Assembly: GCA_945231345.1 (NCBI GenBank)
Contig: CALYOL010000005.1
Coordinates: 1-34,032, forward strand
Direction: 5' to 3'
DNA: 34,032 bases
From: an uncultured Porphyromonadaceae bacterium
GTDB taxonomy: Bacteria; Bacteroidota; Bacteroidia; Bacteroidales; Muribaculaceae
In this document: positions 20,475-31,168 of the stretch, piece by piece
How positions within the stretch are numbered: the stretch's first letter is position 1
How the letters are laid out: each line of letters opens with the position of its first letter
The notes under the pieces: model-generated
Seen by the model: only the letters and a program-made list of their open reading frames with translations
What the model was told of the DNA's origin: nothing
The model's database searches: none
Made by a program: the position numbers and the translations under genes

Positions 20475-23400
20475 TTAGTTCTCAAGATGAATACTCAAGC
20501 CAAGACCGCGTAGCTCATGCAGCAACACGTTCAGTGACTCCGGTATGCCTGCTGGCGGCATTGGGTCGCCCTTTACTATTGACTCATATGCCTTGCTGCG
20601 GCCTGTCACGTCGTCACTCTTGATTGTAAGGATTTCCTGTAGTATGTGCGCCGCACCGAATGCCTCAAGCGCCCATACTTCCATCTCTCCGAAACGCTGG
20701 CCACCAAACTGAGCTTTACCTCCAAGTGGCTGCTGAGTGATGAGTGAGTAAGGACCAATACTACGAGCGTGCATCTTGTCCTCTACCATGTGACCAAGCT
20801 TCAACATATAGATTACACCAACTGTTGCAGGCTGGTCAAAGCGGTCGCCAGTGCCTCCGTCATACAGATAAGTCTTACCATAGCGTGGAAGGCCTGCCTT
20901 GTCTGTCCACTCGTTCAGGTCGTCAAGTGTTGCACCGTCAAAGATTGGTGTCGCGAATTTCTCGCCAAGCTCACGGCCCGCCCAACCAAGGACTGTCTCA
21001 AATATCTGACCAAGGTTCATACGTGATGGCACACCCAGAGGGTTAAGACAGATATCCACCGGGGTTCCGTCTGCAAGGAACGGCATATCCTCCTGGCGAA
21101 CAATACGTGACACGATACCCTTGTTACCATGTCGACCTGCCATCTTGTCGCCGACGCTGATTTTACGCTTCTTCGCAATGTAAACCTTCGCCATCTGCAT
21201 GATGCCTGATGGAAGTTCGTCACCAATTGAGATGTCAAATTTCTTACGGCGAAGCTCAGCGTCTATTTCCTTAGACTTACGCAGATAATTTACGATAGTC
21301 TTGGAGATTAGGTCATTCTTATGCTCATCTGCAGTCCAGTTGCTGTGGTTGATTTCATCAAAGTTGATGCCACTCAGCTGAGCCGCACTAAACTCTGTGC
21401 CCTTAGCTATAACTTCATCGCCAAGGAAGTCTTTCACACCCTGTGAAAGCTGACCCTTCGTGAGCACAAGAAGCTTATTTATCAGAACACCCTTAAGCTC
21501 TGACTGCTTTGCTTCATACTCCTCATCAAGCTGCGGCAGACGTGCGTTTGTTGCACGACGTGATGTTGTCTTCGCAGCACGAGAGAACAGATTAGTGCCG
21601 ATTACAACACCCTTAAGCGATGGAGTTGCCTTAAGCGAAGCATCCTTCACGTCACCCGCCTTGTCACCAAAGATAGCACGAAGCAGCTTCTCTTCAGGAG
21701 TCGGGTCACTCTCGCCCTTAGGCGTAATCTTACCTATCATGATATCGCCCGGCACAACGTGTGCACCCACACGGATAATACCACGCTCGTCAAGGTCCTT
21801 TGTCGCATCCTCGCTCACGTTAGGGATATCTGATGTCAATTCCTCCATTCCGCGCTTAGTCTCGCGTACCTCAAGGCTATATTCATCTACGTGTACCGAG
21901 GTCAAAATATCCTCGCGTACCATACGCTCGTTCAATACGATTGCGTCCTCATAGTTATAACCCTTCCATGGCATGAACGCCACCTTCAAGTTACGTCCGA
22001 GAGCAAGCTCGCCATTTTCTGTTGAGTAGCCTTCTGTCAGGATATCTCCCGCCTTTACTCTCTGACCCTTGTCACAGATAGGACGGAGGTCAATTGTAGT
22101 ACTCTGGTTCGTCTTGCGGAACTTAGGAATTCTATATTCTTTTACCGCATCCTCAAATGCCACAAAGTTTTCTTCCTCTGTGCGGTCATAGCGGATTCGG
22201 ATTGTTGTTGCGTCTACAAACTCTATCACACCCTCGCCCTCAGCTGTTATCTGAGTGCGGCTATCGCGGATAAGCTGTCCTTCAAGACCCGTTCCCACGA
22301 TTGGAGCCTCTGAGCGCATCAATGGCACTGCCTGGCGCATCATGTTTGAACCCATCAACGCACGGTTTGCGTCGTCGTGTTCAAGGAATGGGATAAGCGA
22401 TGCCGCTATTGACGCTATCTGTGTCGGTGACACGTCCATCAGCTGCACCTCACTTGGCGGTACTACCGGGAAATCGGCATCAAGACGAGCCTTCACCTTG
22501 TCGCGGATAAACGTGCCATCCGGATTTAGTGGAGCATTACCCTGTGCGATTACTTTACCCTCCTCAATCTCAGCTGCAAGATAGATTACCTCATCATTAT
22601 TGAGGTTTACCTTTGAATTTTCAACAACACGGTATGGTGTCTCGATAAAACCAAGGTCATTTATCTTTGCATATACACAAAGTGAGGAAATAAGACCGAT
22701 ATTCGGACCTTCAGGAGTCTCAATAGGACATAGACGTCCATAGTGTGTATAGTGTACGTCTCGAACCTCGAAACCGGCACGCTCACGTGACAGACCGCCA
22801 GGACCCAGCGCAGACATACGACGCTTGTGCGTGATTTCTGCCAGCGGGTTCGTCTGGTCCATAAACTGTGACAGCGCATTTGTTCCGAAGAACGAATTAA
22901 TCACAGAAGATACAGTCTTCGCATTTATCAAGTCTATAGGTGTAAACACCTCATTATCTCGAACATTCATACGCTCGCGAATAGTTCTTGACATACGCGC
23001 AAGACCTACAGCAAACTGCTGATACAACTGCTCACCTACCGTGCGCACGCGACGGTTACTCAAGTGGTCAATATCATCTACGTCTGCCTTTGAGTTTATC
23101 AGCTCTATCAGGTATTTGATAATCTCTACTATATCCTCCTTTGTCAGAACCTTTATCTCCATTGGGATAGACAGATTCAGCTTCTTGTTAATGCGGAAAC
23201 GGCCCACTTCACCAAGGTCATAGCGCTTCTCTGAGAAGAATAGATTCTGGATTACCTCACGAGCTGAAGCATCATCTGGCGGCTCCGCATTGCGTAGCTG
23301 CCTGTATATATGATTGATTGCCTCCTTCTCGGAGTTAGTCGTATCTTTCTGGAGTGTATTGAAGATGATAGAATAATCTGCAGTATTTCCATCCTGCTTG

Positions 23401-24287
23401 TGAAGCAAGATATTCTGCACACCACTATTCAGGATTACGTCTACATCATCTTCCGTAATTACACTCTCACGGTCAATTAATATATCCTGACGCTGTACAG
23501 AACTTACCTCACCTGTATCCTCATCCACTGAATCCTCATACCATATGCGGATTACACGGGCAGCAAGTTTACGACCGACAGCATTCTTGATATTCGTCTT
23601 TGTGACCTTTATCTCTTCAGCAAGGTCAAATATTTCAATGATGTCCTTATCGCTCTCAAGACCTATCGCGCGAAGCAACGTCGTTACCGGCAATTTCTTC
23701 TTGCGGTCTATGTAAGCGTACATGACATTGTTGATGTCAGTTGCAAATTCTATCCATGAGCCACGGAACGGAATAATACGTGCTGAATATAGTTTTGTGC
23801 CGTTAGCGTGCGTGCTCTGACCAAAAAACACACCTGGACTACGGTGTAGCTGTGATACTACTACACGCTCTGCACCATTGATTACGAATGTCCCCTTTTC
23901 AGTCATATACGGGATAGGACCGAGGTACACATCTTGAACCACTGTATCGAAATCCTCATGGTCAGGGTCGGTACAGTAGAGTTTTAACTTTGCTTTTAAT
24001 GGCACGCTATAGGTTAAGCCACGTTCAAGACACTCCTCTATCGTATAGCGCGGAGGGTCTATATAGTAGTCTAGGAACTCGAGGACAAAGTTGTTACGTG
24101 TGTCTGCTATTGGGAAATTCTCTGCAAACACCTTATACAATCCCTCATTATTACGTTTTTCTGGGGGAGTATCTAACTGCAGGAAATCACGAAACGACTT
24201 CAACTGCACCTCAAGAAAATCCGGATACGGTAGCGGATTCTTAACCGAAGCGAAATTAATACGGGGTTTTACTGAAGTAACTGACAT
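20475..24287 (-). CDS. rpoB: DNA-directed RNA polymerase subunit beta
   Basis: [70 protein letters not shown]. Confidence 0.98.
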   Translation of the reverse strand: MSVTSVKPRINFASVKNPLPYPDFLEVQLKSFRDFLQLDTPPEKRNNEGLYKVFAENFPIADTRNNFVLEFLDYYIDPPRYTIEECLERGLTYSVPLKAKLKLYCTDPDHEDFDTVVQDVYLGPIPYMTEKGTFVINGAERVVVSQLHRSPGVFFGQSTHANGTKLYSARIIPFRGSWIEFATDINNVMYAYIDRKKKLPVTTLLRAIGLESDKDIIEIFDLAEEIKVTKTNIKNAVGRKLAARVIRIWYEDSVDEDTGEVSSVQRQDILIDRESVITEDDVDVILNSGVQNILLHKQDGNTADYSIIFNTLQKDTTNSEKEAINHIYRQLRNAEPPDDASAREVIQNLFFSEKRYDLGEVGRFRINKKLNLSIPMEIKVLTKEDIVEIIKYLIELINSKADVDDIDHLSNRRVRTVGEQLYQQFAVGLARMSRTIRERMNVRDNEVFTPIDLINAKTVSSVINSFFGTNALSQFMDQTNPLAEITHKRRMSALGPGGLSRERAGFEVRDVHYTHYGRLCPIETPEGPNIGLISSLCVYAKINDLGFIETPYRVVENSKVNLNNDEVIYLAAEIEEGKVIAQGNAPLNPDGTFIRDKVKARLDADFPVVPPSEVQLMDVSPTQIASIAASLIPFLEHDDANRALMGSNMMRQAVPLMRSEAPIVGTGLEGQLIRDSRTQITAEGEGVIEFVDATTIRIRYDRTEEENFVAFEDAVKEYRIPKFRKTNQSTTIDLRPICDKGQRVKAGDILTEGYSTENGELALGRNLKVAFMPWKGYNYEDAIVLNERMVREDILTSVHVDEYSLEVRETKRGMEELTSDIPNVSEDATKDLDERGIIRVGAHVVPGDIMIGKITPKGESDPTPEEKLLRAIFGDKAGDVKDASLKATPSLKGVVIGTNLFSRAAKTTSRRATNARLPQLDEEYEAKQSELKGVLINKLLVLTKGQLSQGVKDFLGDEVIAKGTEFSAAQLSGINFDEINHSNWTADEHKNDLISKTIVNYLRKSKEIDAELRRKKFDISIGDELPSGIMQMAKVYIAKKRKISVGDKMAGRHGNKGIVSRIVRQEDMPFLADGTPVDICLNPLGVPSRMNLGQIFETVLGWAGRELGEKFATPIFDGATLDDLNEWTDKAGLPRYGKTYLYDGGTGDRFDQPATVGVIYMLKLGHMVEDKMHARSIGPYSLITQQPLGGKAQFGGQRFGEMEVWALEAFGAAHILQEILTIKSDDVTGRSKAYESIVKGDPMPPAGIPESLNVLLHELRGLGLSIHLEN

Positions 24288-24390
24288 CGAATTAAGGGGT
24301 TAAGGGAACTCAAATTGATTTTTACACAAAAAGGTTAAGAATCTTCTCTTTAGGAGATTCTTAACCTAAGAGCCTGATAATCAGGCTATA

Positions 24391-24765
24391 TTATTTAAGT
24401 TCAACTTCTGCGCCTGCTTCTTCGAGTTGTTTCTTAAGACCTTCAGCATCTGCCTTAGCAAGACCTTCCTTAACTGCGCTTGGTGCGTTGTCAACGAGTT
24501 CCTTTGCTTCCTTAAGGCCAAGACCTGTAAGTTCTTTTACGAGTTTTACAACTGCGAGCTTAGCTGCACCTGCTGATTTCAGGATTACATCAAATGATGA
24601 CTTTTCTTCTTCAGCGGCACCTGCTGCAGCAGGACCAGCAGCAACTGCAACTGCAGCAGCAGCAGGTTCGATACCGTATTCTTCTTTGAGGATTTGAGCG
24701 AGTTCGTTAACTTCTTTAACGGTAAGGTTAACGAGTTGTTCTGCAAAAGCTTTTAAATCTGCCAT
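24391..24765 (-). CDS. rplL: 50S ribosomal protein L7/L12
   Basis: Ala-rich hinge and [40 protein letters not shown]. Confidence 0.97.
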   Translation of the reverse strand: MADLKAFAEQLVNLTVKEVNELAQILKEEYGIEPAAAAVAVAAGPAAAGAAEEEKSSFDVILKSAGAAKLAVVKLVKELTGLGLKEAKELVDNAPSAVKEGLAKADAEGLKKQLEEAGAEVELK

Positions 24766-24801
24766 TTTTGTATTGTTTTTAAATTATTAGCAATTTTGTT
24801 G

Positions 24802-25326
24802 TTATTCTTCTTTGTTTGATAGTGTTTCTAAGATGCCATGTAGCTTGTTGCCGCCACTCTGAAGCGCGCTGATAACGTTCTTCGCCGGTGACTGAAGCAA
24901 TGCAACAACGTCTGCGATAAGTTCGTTCTTGCTCTTGATATTTGAAAGTGTCTCGAGCTGACCCTCACCTACATAGATTGTCTCTTCTACATATGCTGCC
25001 TTGAAACGTGGTAGGACTGCGTCCTTTTCTGTTACCTTCTTTAGGAGTTTTGCAGGCGCATTGCCGACATTGCTGAAAAGAATGGATGTACTTCCCTTAA
25101 GTGTCGGATATAGCTCTGAATAATCACCCTCAAGGCTCTCTAATGCCTTGTGAAGAAGAGTATTCTTTACTACCATCAACTTAATTCCATCAGCAAAGCA
25201 TGCCCTACGCAGTGCACTTGTTGCCTCTGCGTCAAGACCTGCCGTCTCAGCCAGGTAGAAGCAGCTGTATTCCTTAAGAGTAGCTGCTATTTTCTCTATA
25301 ATAATGCCTTTATCTTCTTTTTTCAT
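24802..25326 (-). CDS. rplJ: 50S ribosomal protein L10
   Basis: L10-type sequence; position between rplA and rplL. Confidence 0.93.
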   Translation of the reverse strand: MKKEDKGIIIEKIAATLKEYSCFYLAETAGLDAEATSALRRACFADGIKLMVVKNTLLHKALESLEGDYSELYPTLKGSTSILFSNVGNAPAKLLKKVTEKDAVLPRFKAAYVEETIYVGEGQLETLSNIKSKNELIADVVALLQSPAKNVISALQSGGNKLHGILETLSNKEE

Positions 25327-25346
25327 CTTGTCTTCAGTTTTTAAGA

Positions 25347-26042
25347 TTATTCATCGACTGACTTTACGTCAACCTTGACACTGGGACTCATAGTGCTTGA
25401 GAGATAAATGCTCTTAATATAAGTACCTTTAGCTGTAGCCGGTTTGAGCTTAATCAATGTGGCGATAAATTCACGTGCATTGTCACGCATCTGCTCTGGT
25501 GTAAAGGATACCTTACCGATTGATGAGTGTACGATACCGTTCTTATCTACCTTGAAGTCGATTTTACCCTTCTTGACTTCCTCTACTGCCTTTGCTACAT
25601 CTGGAGTAACTGTGCCACTCTTTGGATTTGGCATCAAGCCTCTCGGACCAAGGATACGACCAAGAGCTCCTATCTTACCCATTATAGCCGGCTGTGTGAT
25701 GATTACGTCTACATCGGTCCAACCGCCCTTGATTTTCTCTATATATTCTTCAAGTCCTACATAGTCTGCACCTGCTGCCTTAGCTGCAGCCTCAGCATCT
25801 GATGAGCACAATACGAGAACTCTTACCTGCTTACCTGTACCGTGAGGCAGTGTTACTACACCACGTACCATTTGGTTAGCCTTACGGGGATCAACGCCTA
25901 AGCGTACATCTATATCGAGGGACGCATCAAAGCGAGTGAAAGTCATCTCTTTCACCTTTTCTACGGCTTCCGCAAGAGTGTAAGTCTTCCCAGCCTCAAT
26001 CTTTGCAACAGCCAACTTTTGATTTTTTGTAAGTTTACTCAT
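25347..26042 (-). CDS. rplA: 50S ribosomal protein L1
   Basis: [23 protein letters not shown]; start taken at MSKLTKNQ. Confidence 0.96.
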   Translation of the reverse strand: MSKLTKNQKLAVAKIEAGKTYTLAEAVEKVKEMTFTRFDASLDIDVRLGVDPRKANQMVRGVVTLPHGTGKQVRVLVLCSSDAEAAAKAAGADYVGLEEYIEKIKGGWTDVDVIITQPAIMGKIGALGRILGPRGLMPNPKSGTVTPDVAKAVEEVKKGKIDFKVDKNGIVHSSIGKVSFTPEQMRDNAREFIATLIKLKPATAKGTYIKSIYLSSTMSPSVKVDVKSVDE

Positions 26043-26058
26043 TGTCAATTGAAGTTTA

Positions 26059-26502
26059 TTAGTTTAATTCAGGGAATGCTCCATTTACGGTGATACCCAT
26101 ACTTCTGGCTGTACCGGCAACCATTGTCATCGCCGATTTCAAGGTAAAACAGTTCAAATCCGGCATTTTGTCTTCAGCGATTGCCTTTACCTGATCCCAT
26201 GTGATTGACGCAACCTTATTGCGGTTTGGCTGTGCACTACCGCTCTTGATTTTTGCTGCCTCAAGAAGCTGTATTGCTACTGGTGGGGTCTTTACGACAA
26301 AGTCAAAGCTCTTATCTGTGTAATATGTGATTACTACTGGAAGAATCTTTCCGGCCTTGTCTTGGGTGCGGGCATTGAACTGCTTACAAAATTCCATAAT
26401 GTTGATACCCTTTGAACCAAGGGCAGGACCAACCGGAGGTGATGGGTTTGCTGCGCCACCTTTAATCTGCAGTTTAATTTGTCCAGCAATTTCTTTAGCC
26501 AT
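26059..26502 (-). CDS. rplK: 50S ribosomal protein L11
   Basis: [36 protein letters not shown]. Confidence 0.97.
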   Translation of the reverse strand: MAKEIAGQIKLQIKGGAANPSPPVGPALGSKGINIMEFCKQFNARTQDKAGKILPVVITYYTDKSFDFVVKTPPVAIQLLEAAKIKSGSAQPNRNKVASITWDQVKAIAEDKMPDLNCFTLKSAMTMVAGTARSMGITVNGAFPELN

Positions 26503-26592
26503 TTTGTTAAAACTTTTTTTGTTAATTGTTTTACATCAGTGAGAAGTCATGCTTCTAATTGCGTGCGTAACATTCACGCATTCAGCTCACGA

Positions 26593-27258
26593 TTATTCTC
26601 GTTCTACTTGTGAATTGTCCAATTCCAGCGAAGTCTTTCTTCCGAAAATCTTCACCATCACCTTTAATTTCTTCTTCTCCGGATACACCTCGTCGATTTC
26701 ACCATTGAAGCCCTTGAAAGGTCCGTCATTTACCTTGACTGTCTCGCCTACCATGTAGTCGTTTACCTCTCCTTCAGCATTCTCGTTGATTTCGTCAGCT
26801 GCACCCAGCATGCGCATAACCTCGCTTTCGCGTAGCGCCTCAGGCTTTGCATCCTTGCCGCGTCCTTTGAGGAAGTCTATCACATTCGTGGTGTTGCGAA
26901 GCTCATACATCACTTCACCCGTCAAGTCTGCCTCTACAAACACATAGCCGGAGTAAAGGTTTCTCTCCTTTACCACCTTCTTACCATTCTTCACGGCTAC
27001 CACCTTCTCTGTTGGGAGGAGGACCTGAAAAACGTAATCGCCAAGGTCTGTATTGCGGATTGCTGCATCAAGCACTTCTTTGACTTTTGCCTCCTTGCCA
27101 GATATGGCACGAAGTACATACCACGCACTCTTACGCCCTGCTCGGGATGTGTGATGCGTAGTGATGTCTGACTGCGATGACGCTAAAGTAGCACCGCCCT
27201 CACCGTCTACCGGTGAAGGTGTCACAATTTCATCATTCATGTTCTCTAATTCAGCCAT
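26593..27258 (-). CDS. nusG: Transcription termination/antitermination protein NusG with N-terminal extension
   Basis: WYVLRAISGKE NGN core and KOW region VKVNDGPFKGFNGEIDEV; ATG at 27258 preferred over the TTG at 27267. Confidence 0.92.
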   Translation of the reverse strand: MAELENMNDEIVTPSPVDGEGGATLASSQSDITTHHTSRAGRKSAWYVLRAISGKEAKVKEVLDAAIRNTDLGDYVFQVLLPTEKVVAVKNGKKVVKERNLYSGYVFVEADLTGEVMYELRNTTNVIDFLKGRGKDAKPEALRESEVMRMLGAADEINENAEGEVNDYMVGETVKVNDGPFKGFNGEIDEVYPEKKKLKVMVKIFGRKTSLELDNSQVERE

Positions 27259-27276
27259 CTTCGTCAAAAAAGTTTT

Positions 27277-27474
27277 TTAGCCCTGGAATGAATAAATAAA
27301 GTGCATCAGACCATTAACCAGCACGTCCATGATGAAAATTATCAATGAGATAATAACGGAAGCAATCAACACGATAATCGCGCTTTTGATTAACTGGGTC
27401 TGAGTTGGCCAAGAAGTCTTATAGCGAAGTTCTTCGTATGCTTCTTGAATATTCGTAAGTATTCCTGATTTCAT
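27277..27474 (-). CDS. secE: Preprotein translocase subunit SecE
   Basis: Small protein EAYEELRYKTSWPTQTQLIKSAIIVLIASVIISLIIFIMD; position upstream of nusG. Confidence 0.9.
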   Translation of the reverse strand: MKSGILTNIQEAYEELRYKTSWPTQTQLIKSAIIVLIASVIISLIIFIMDVLVNGLMHFIYSFQG

Positions 27475-27490
27475 TTTTAGATAAATTTAG

Positions 27491-27563
27491 CACGGGAAGA
27501 GAGGCTCGAACTCCCGACACCTGGTTTTGGAGACCAGTGCTCTACCGACTGAGCTATTCCCGT
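27491..27563 (-). tRNA. tRNA-Trp (CCA)
   Basis: Cloverleaf by eye; acceptor ACGGGAA/TTCCCGT, anticodon loop CTCCAAA. Confidence 0.95.
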
Positions 27564-27564
27564 G

Positions 27565-27593
27565 TAAAACCTCCGCCCTTATAAGCGGAGGTT
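27565..27593 (-). terminator. Possible weak terminator/attenuator between tuf and tRNA-Trp
   Basis: Minus strand AACCTCCGC-TTATAAGG-GCGGAGGTT followed by TT. Confidence 0.5.
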
Positions 27594-27615
27594 AGTTTCT
27601 ATTTTGTTCGTTAGA

Positions 27616-28800
27616 TTAGTCGAGGATTTCTGTAATCTGACCTGAACCTACTGTACGACCACCTTCACGGATTGCGAAACGGAGACCCTTATCGCATGCT
27701 ACCGGGTTGATGAGTTTTACAGTGATTTCTACGTGGTCACCTGGCATTACCATATCTACTCCTTCTGGAAGGCTGATTTCACCGGTTACGTCAAGTGTAC
27801 GGATGTAGAACTGTGGACGATAGTGGTTGTGGAATGGAGTGTGACGACCACCTTCTTCTTTCTTCAAGATATATACTGATGCCTTGAATTCGCTGTGTGG
27901 TTTTACTACTCCCGGGTGGCAGATTACCATACCACGCTTGATTTCCTTCTTGTCGATACCACGGAGAAGAAGACCTACGTTGTCACCAGCTTCACCCTGG
28001 TCGAGAAGTTTACGGAACATTTCGACACCGGTTACTACTGACTTCAAGTCTGCACCAAGACCCATGATTTGTACTTCGTCACCTACCTTTACTACACCTG
28101 TTTCGATACGACCTGTTGCTACTGTACCACGACCTGTGATTGAGAACACGTCTTCTACTGGCATAAGGAATGGTTTATCTACGTCACGTGGAGGAAGTGG
28201 AATCCATGAGTCTACTGCATCCATAAGTTCCATTACCTTTGCTTCCCACTCTGGTTCACCGTTAAGTGCTCCAAGTGCTGAACCACGGATGATTGGGGTG
28301 TTGTCACCGTCATATTCATACTGGCTGAGAAGGTCACGCATATCCATCTCTACGAGTTCAAGCATTTCCTCGTCATCTACCATATCACACTTGTTGAGGA
28401 ATACAACAATACGTGGTACGTTTACCTGACGTGCGAGAAGAATGTGCTCGCGTGTCTGTGGCATAGGACCATCTGTTGCTGCTACTACGATGATTGCACC
28501 GTCCATCTGAGCTGCACCTGTTACCATGTTCTTTACATAGTCAGCGTGTCCCGGGCAGTCTACGTGTGCGTAGTGGCGGTTTGCTGTCTGATATTCTACG
28601 TGTGATGTGTTGATTGTAATACCACGTTCCTTTTCTTCAGGCGCGTTGTCAATCTGGTCGAATGACTTTACTTCTGAAAGACCCTTTTCTGCAAGTACCT
28701 TGGTGATTGCAGCGGTCAATGTAGTTTTACCGTGGTCAACGTGGCCGATAGTACCAATGTTTACGTGCGGTTTCGTTCTTTCGAATTTCTCTTTTGCCAT
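27616..28800 (-). CDS. tuf: Elongation factor Tu
   Basis: [30 protein letters not shown]. Confidence 0.98.
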   Translation of the reverse strand: MAKEKFERTKPHVNIGTIGHVDHGKTTLTAAITKVLAEKGLSEVKSFDQIDNAPEEKERGITINTSHVEYQTANRHYAHVDCPGHADYVKNMVTGAAQMDGAIIVVAATDGPMPQTREHILLARQVNVPRIVVFLNKCDMVDDEEMLELVEMDMRDLLSQYEYDGDNTPIIRGSALGALNGEPEWEAKVMELMDAVDSWIPLPPRDVDKPFLMPVEDVFSITGRGTVATGRIETGVVKVGDEVQIMGLGADLKSVVTGVEMFRKLLDQGEAGDNVGLLLRGIDKKEIKRGMVICHPGVVKPHSEFKASVYILKKEEGGRHTPFHNHYRPQFYIRTLDVTGEISLPEGVDMVMPGDHVEITVKLINPVACDKGLRFAIREGGRTVGSGQITEILD

Positions 28801-28908
28801 AACTTTGCTTGTTAGTTTTTATTTTAGTAATATTTTTAACTTTTCTTTCTTACAACAAGCCACGATGGCACAGTGGCTACCGGGGCTAAGTAACTTTTTC
28901 TTTTTTAG

Positions 28909-28980
<72 letters not shown>

Positions 28981-29002
28981 ATTAGACCTTGAGGACCAAT
29001 AG

Positions 29003-29075
29003 AGCGGAAGACGGGGCTCAAACCCGCGACCCTCAGCTTGGAAGGCTGATGCTCTATCGACTGAGCTACTTCCGC
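29003..29075 (-). tRNA. tRNA-Gly (TCC)
   Basis: Acceptor GCGGAAG/CTTCCGC; anticodon arm TCAGC-CTTCCAA-GCTGA. Confidence 0.95.
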
Positions 29076-29086
29076 AGAAAAGATTG

Positions 29087-29169
29087 TGGGCGAAGATGGA
29101 TTCGAACCACCGAAGGCATAAGCCAGCAGATTTACAGTCTGCCCCATTTGGCCACTCTGGTATTCGCCC
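29087..29169 (-). tRNA. tRNA-Tyr (GTA)
   Basis: Acceptor GGGCGAA/TTCGCCC, long variable arm, anticodon arm GCAGA-CTGTAAA-TCTGC. Confidence 0.95.
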
Positions 29170-29197
29170 TTATCAAGACTGCGCTTGATTTTCTTTG

Positions 29198-29271
29198 AGC
29201 CTCTTGTCGGATTCGAACCAACGACCCCGAGATTACAAATCACGTGCTCTGGCCAACTGAGCTAAAGAGGC
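29198..29271 (-). tRNA. tRNA-Thr (TGT)
   Basis: Acceptor GCCTCTT/AAGAGGC; anticodon loop TTTGTAA; U-U mismatch in the anticodon stem. Confidence 0.92.
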
Positions 29272-29322
29272 ATCTCTTTCAATTTTCTCACAATCGCTTA
29301 CCTTTCTGTCGCAATTGCGGTG

Positions 29323-29353
29323 CAAAGTTAATACATTTTTTTTTACCAACAAA
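29323..29353 (-). promoter_or_regulatory. Putative promoter of the tRNA-tuf-beta operon (TTTG-N19-TAACTTTG)
   Basis: Minus strand TTTG (29353-29350), 19-nt gap, TAACTTTG (29330-29323). Confidence 0.75.
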
Positions 29354-29492
29354 ATATTTCGACAATATTTTTCAAAAAAAATTTCATTTTTCCCTTTTTC
29401 CTCCGCTTTCACATTAAATATATAGCCCCTCACCTATTTTTTTCTCCTTTTTACCCATTTTTAGACAAAAAATGCGTAACTTCGCAGAAAAT

Positions 29493-30161
29493 ATGATTAA
29501 TCTGTCTGAAATACGAAAAAGTTTTGACTCCCTCGACGTCCTTAAAGGCGTTAATCTCTCTATAAACGACAGGGAAGTCGCTGCTATCGTCGGCCCAAGC
29601 GGTGCCGGCAAGACTACTTTGCTCCAAATTATCGGCTCTCTCGAAAAACCCGACTCCGGCAAAGTAATATATGGCGATACCGACATTTTCGCCCTCAAAC
29701 CAGACGAACTCGCTCGTTTCAGAAACCAAAACATCGGATTCGTTTTCCAATTCCACCAGCTCCTACCGGAATTCTCTCTCCTCGAAAACGTAATGATGCC
29801 GGCGCTCATTAAAGGCACTTCTATCCCAATCGCTGAAAAAGACGCTAAAAAACTCATCGAATACCTGGGTCTGACTTCAAGACTTTCTCACAAGCCGGCA
29901 GAACTATCCGGAGGAGAAAAGCAACGCGCAGCTGTGGCTCGCTCTCTCATTAACAAGCCTCAAATAGTTCTCGCTGACGAACCTTCCGGCAGCCTTGACT
30001 CTGCTAACCGAAACGACCTCCACAAGCTATTCTTTGACCTAAGAAACGACCTCGGACAGACTTTCGTTATTGTCACTCACGACGAAAATTTCGCAGCAGA
30101 CGCCGACCGTATCATTCACATCAACGACGGAGTAATCACCAGCATAACATCCAATAAATGA
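29493..30161 (+). CDS. lolD: LolD-like ABC transporter ATP-binding protein
   Basis: Walker [10 protein letters not shown], signature [15 protein letters not shown], Walker [10 protein letters not shown]; start moved to [11 protein letters not shown]. Confidence 0.8.
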   Translation: MINLSEIRKSFDSLDVLKGVNLSINDREVAAIVGPSGAGKTTLLQIIGSLEKPDSGKVIYGDTDIFALKPDELARFRNQNIGFVFQFHQLLPEFSLLENVMMPALIKGTSIPIAEKDAKKLIEYLGLTSRLSHKPAELSGGEKQRAAVARSLINKPQIVLADEPSGSLDSANRNDLHKLFFDLRNDLGQTFVIVTHDENFAADADRIIHINDGVITSITSNK

Positions 30162-30820
30162 AACTGATAAAATTCATATATATATCACTCCTTTGCTTCA
30201 TCGCCACTGCTTGCAGCGACGATAATCCACCATCTTCCGTTGCCTCTTTTACCGACGTGGCTCTGATTAAAGACATCAACGAAAGCGGAACTACTTTCGC
30301 CATCGCCGGAAACGAAAACAACATCCCCACTCGCCTCCACTCCTCAAACATTCTTCACTCAGAAGACACTGAGCTTAAAGGCACTTGCATCGTCATCAGC
30401 TACACTTTCGCCGACGAAAGCACAGGAGAAATAAACCTACGAGGTGCAAGCATCATCAGCAATTTCAACGCCATCTCAGACGAAAAACAAAATATTGAAG
30501 GATGGAACACCGATATCATACGACTGATGAGCTACTGGACTATAGAGCGACGAATAATTCTCAGAGTACAGCTCCCTTACTCTCCGGAAAAACGACGACT
30601 TGAACTTGTTGTCAACAACACTACTCTGAGCCACCAATACCCGGAAGCATTCCTCTTCCACTCTCTCGAAGGCACTATCGACCCTGCCGACACTTTTTAC
30701 CGGACATATTACATCGCTTTCAACATCGACGAAATATCGGAAAGCATTGATTGGAAAGGTCTTAAAATCCATATCAACGACCCGGAACTAAAAAGCAACC
30801 CTATAACAATAGAATTTTAA
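30158..30820 (+). CDS. NigD-like lipoprotein
   Basis: Lipobox FIATA-C then SDDN; overall NigD-like size and pattern; ATGA overlap with lolD. Confidence 0.65.
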   Translation: MKLIKFIYISLLCFIATACSDDNPPSSVASFTDVALIKDINESGTTFAIAGNENNIPTRLHSSNILHSEDTELKGTCIVISYTFADESTGEINLRGASIISNFNAISDEKQNIEGWNTDIIRLMSYWTIERRIILRVQLPYSPEKRRLELVVNNTTLSHQYPEAFLFHSLEGTIDPADTFYRTYYIAFNIDEISESIDWKGLKIHINDPELKSNPITIEF

Positions 30821-30844
30821 TAACAAACAAAAATAGTAAAAATC

Positions 30845-31156
30845 ATGGAACAGAAAAAGAATGAGATAAAAATCGAACTCACCCCTGAAATCGCAGGCGG
30901 ACACTACGCTAACCTCGCAGTTCTCTCACACTCTGCAAACGAGTTTTTCCTCGACTTCATTGCCGTTGCACCCAACATGCCACAAGCTCGCGTTCAGAGC
31001 CGCATCATCATGACTCCTGAAAACGTAAAAAACCTTCTCTTCGCACTAAACGAAAACGTTCAGAAATACGAGCAGGCTTTTGGCGAAATTCAGCGCAAAT
31101 TACCTAAAGGCCAAGCCAATAACGGCAACGATATCCCGAACCCTTTCCAGGCTTAA
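30845..31156 (+). CDS. DUF3467 family protein
   Basis: EIAGGHYANLAVLSHSANEFFLDFIAVAPNMPQARVQSRIIMTPENVKNLLFAL. Confidence 0.85.
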   Translation: MEQKKNEIKIELTPEIAGGHYANLAVLSHSANEFFLDFIAVAPNMPQARVQSRIIMTPENVKNLLFALNENVQKYEQAFGEIQRKLPKGQANNGNDIPNPFQA

Positions 31157-31168
31157 CCTCTAAAAAAA

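Noticed and set aside
22770-22960. Possible rifampicin-resistance changes in the RpoB cluster region
   Set aside because: [28 protein letters not shown] keeps the residues usually found in susceptible enzymes; no clear resistance substitution.
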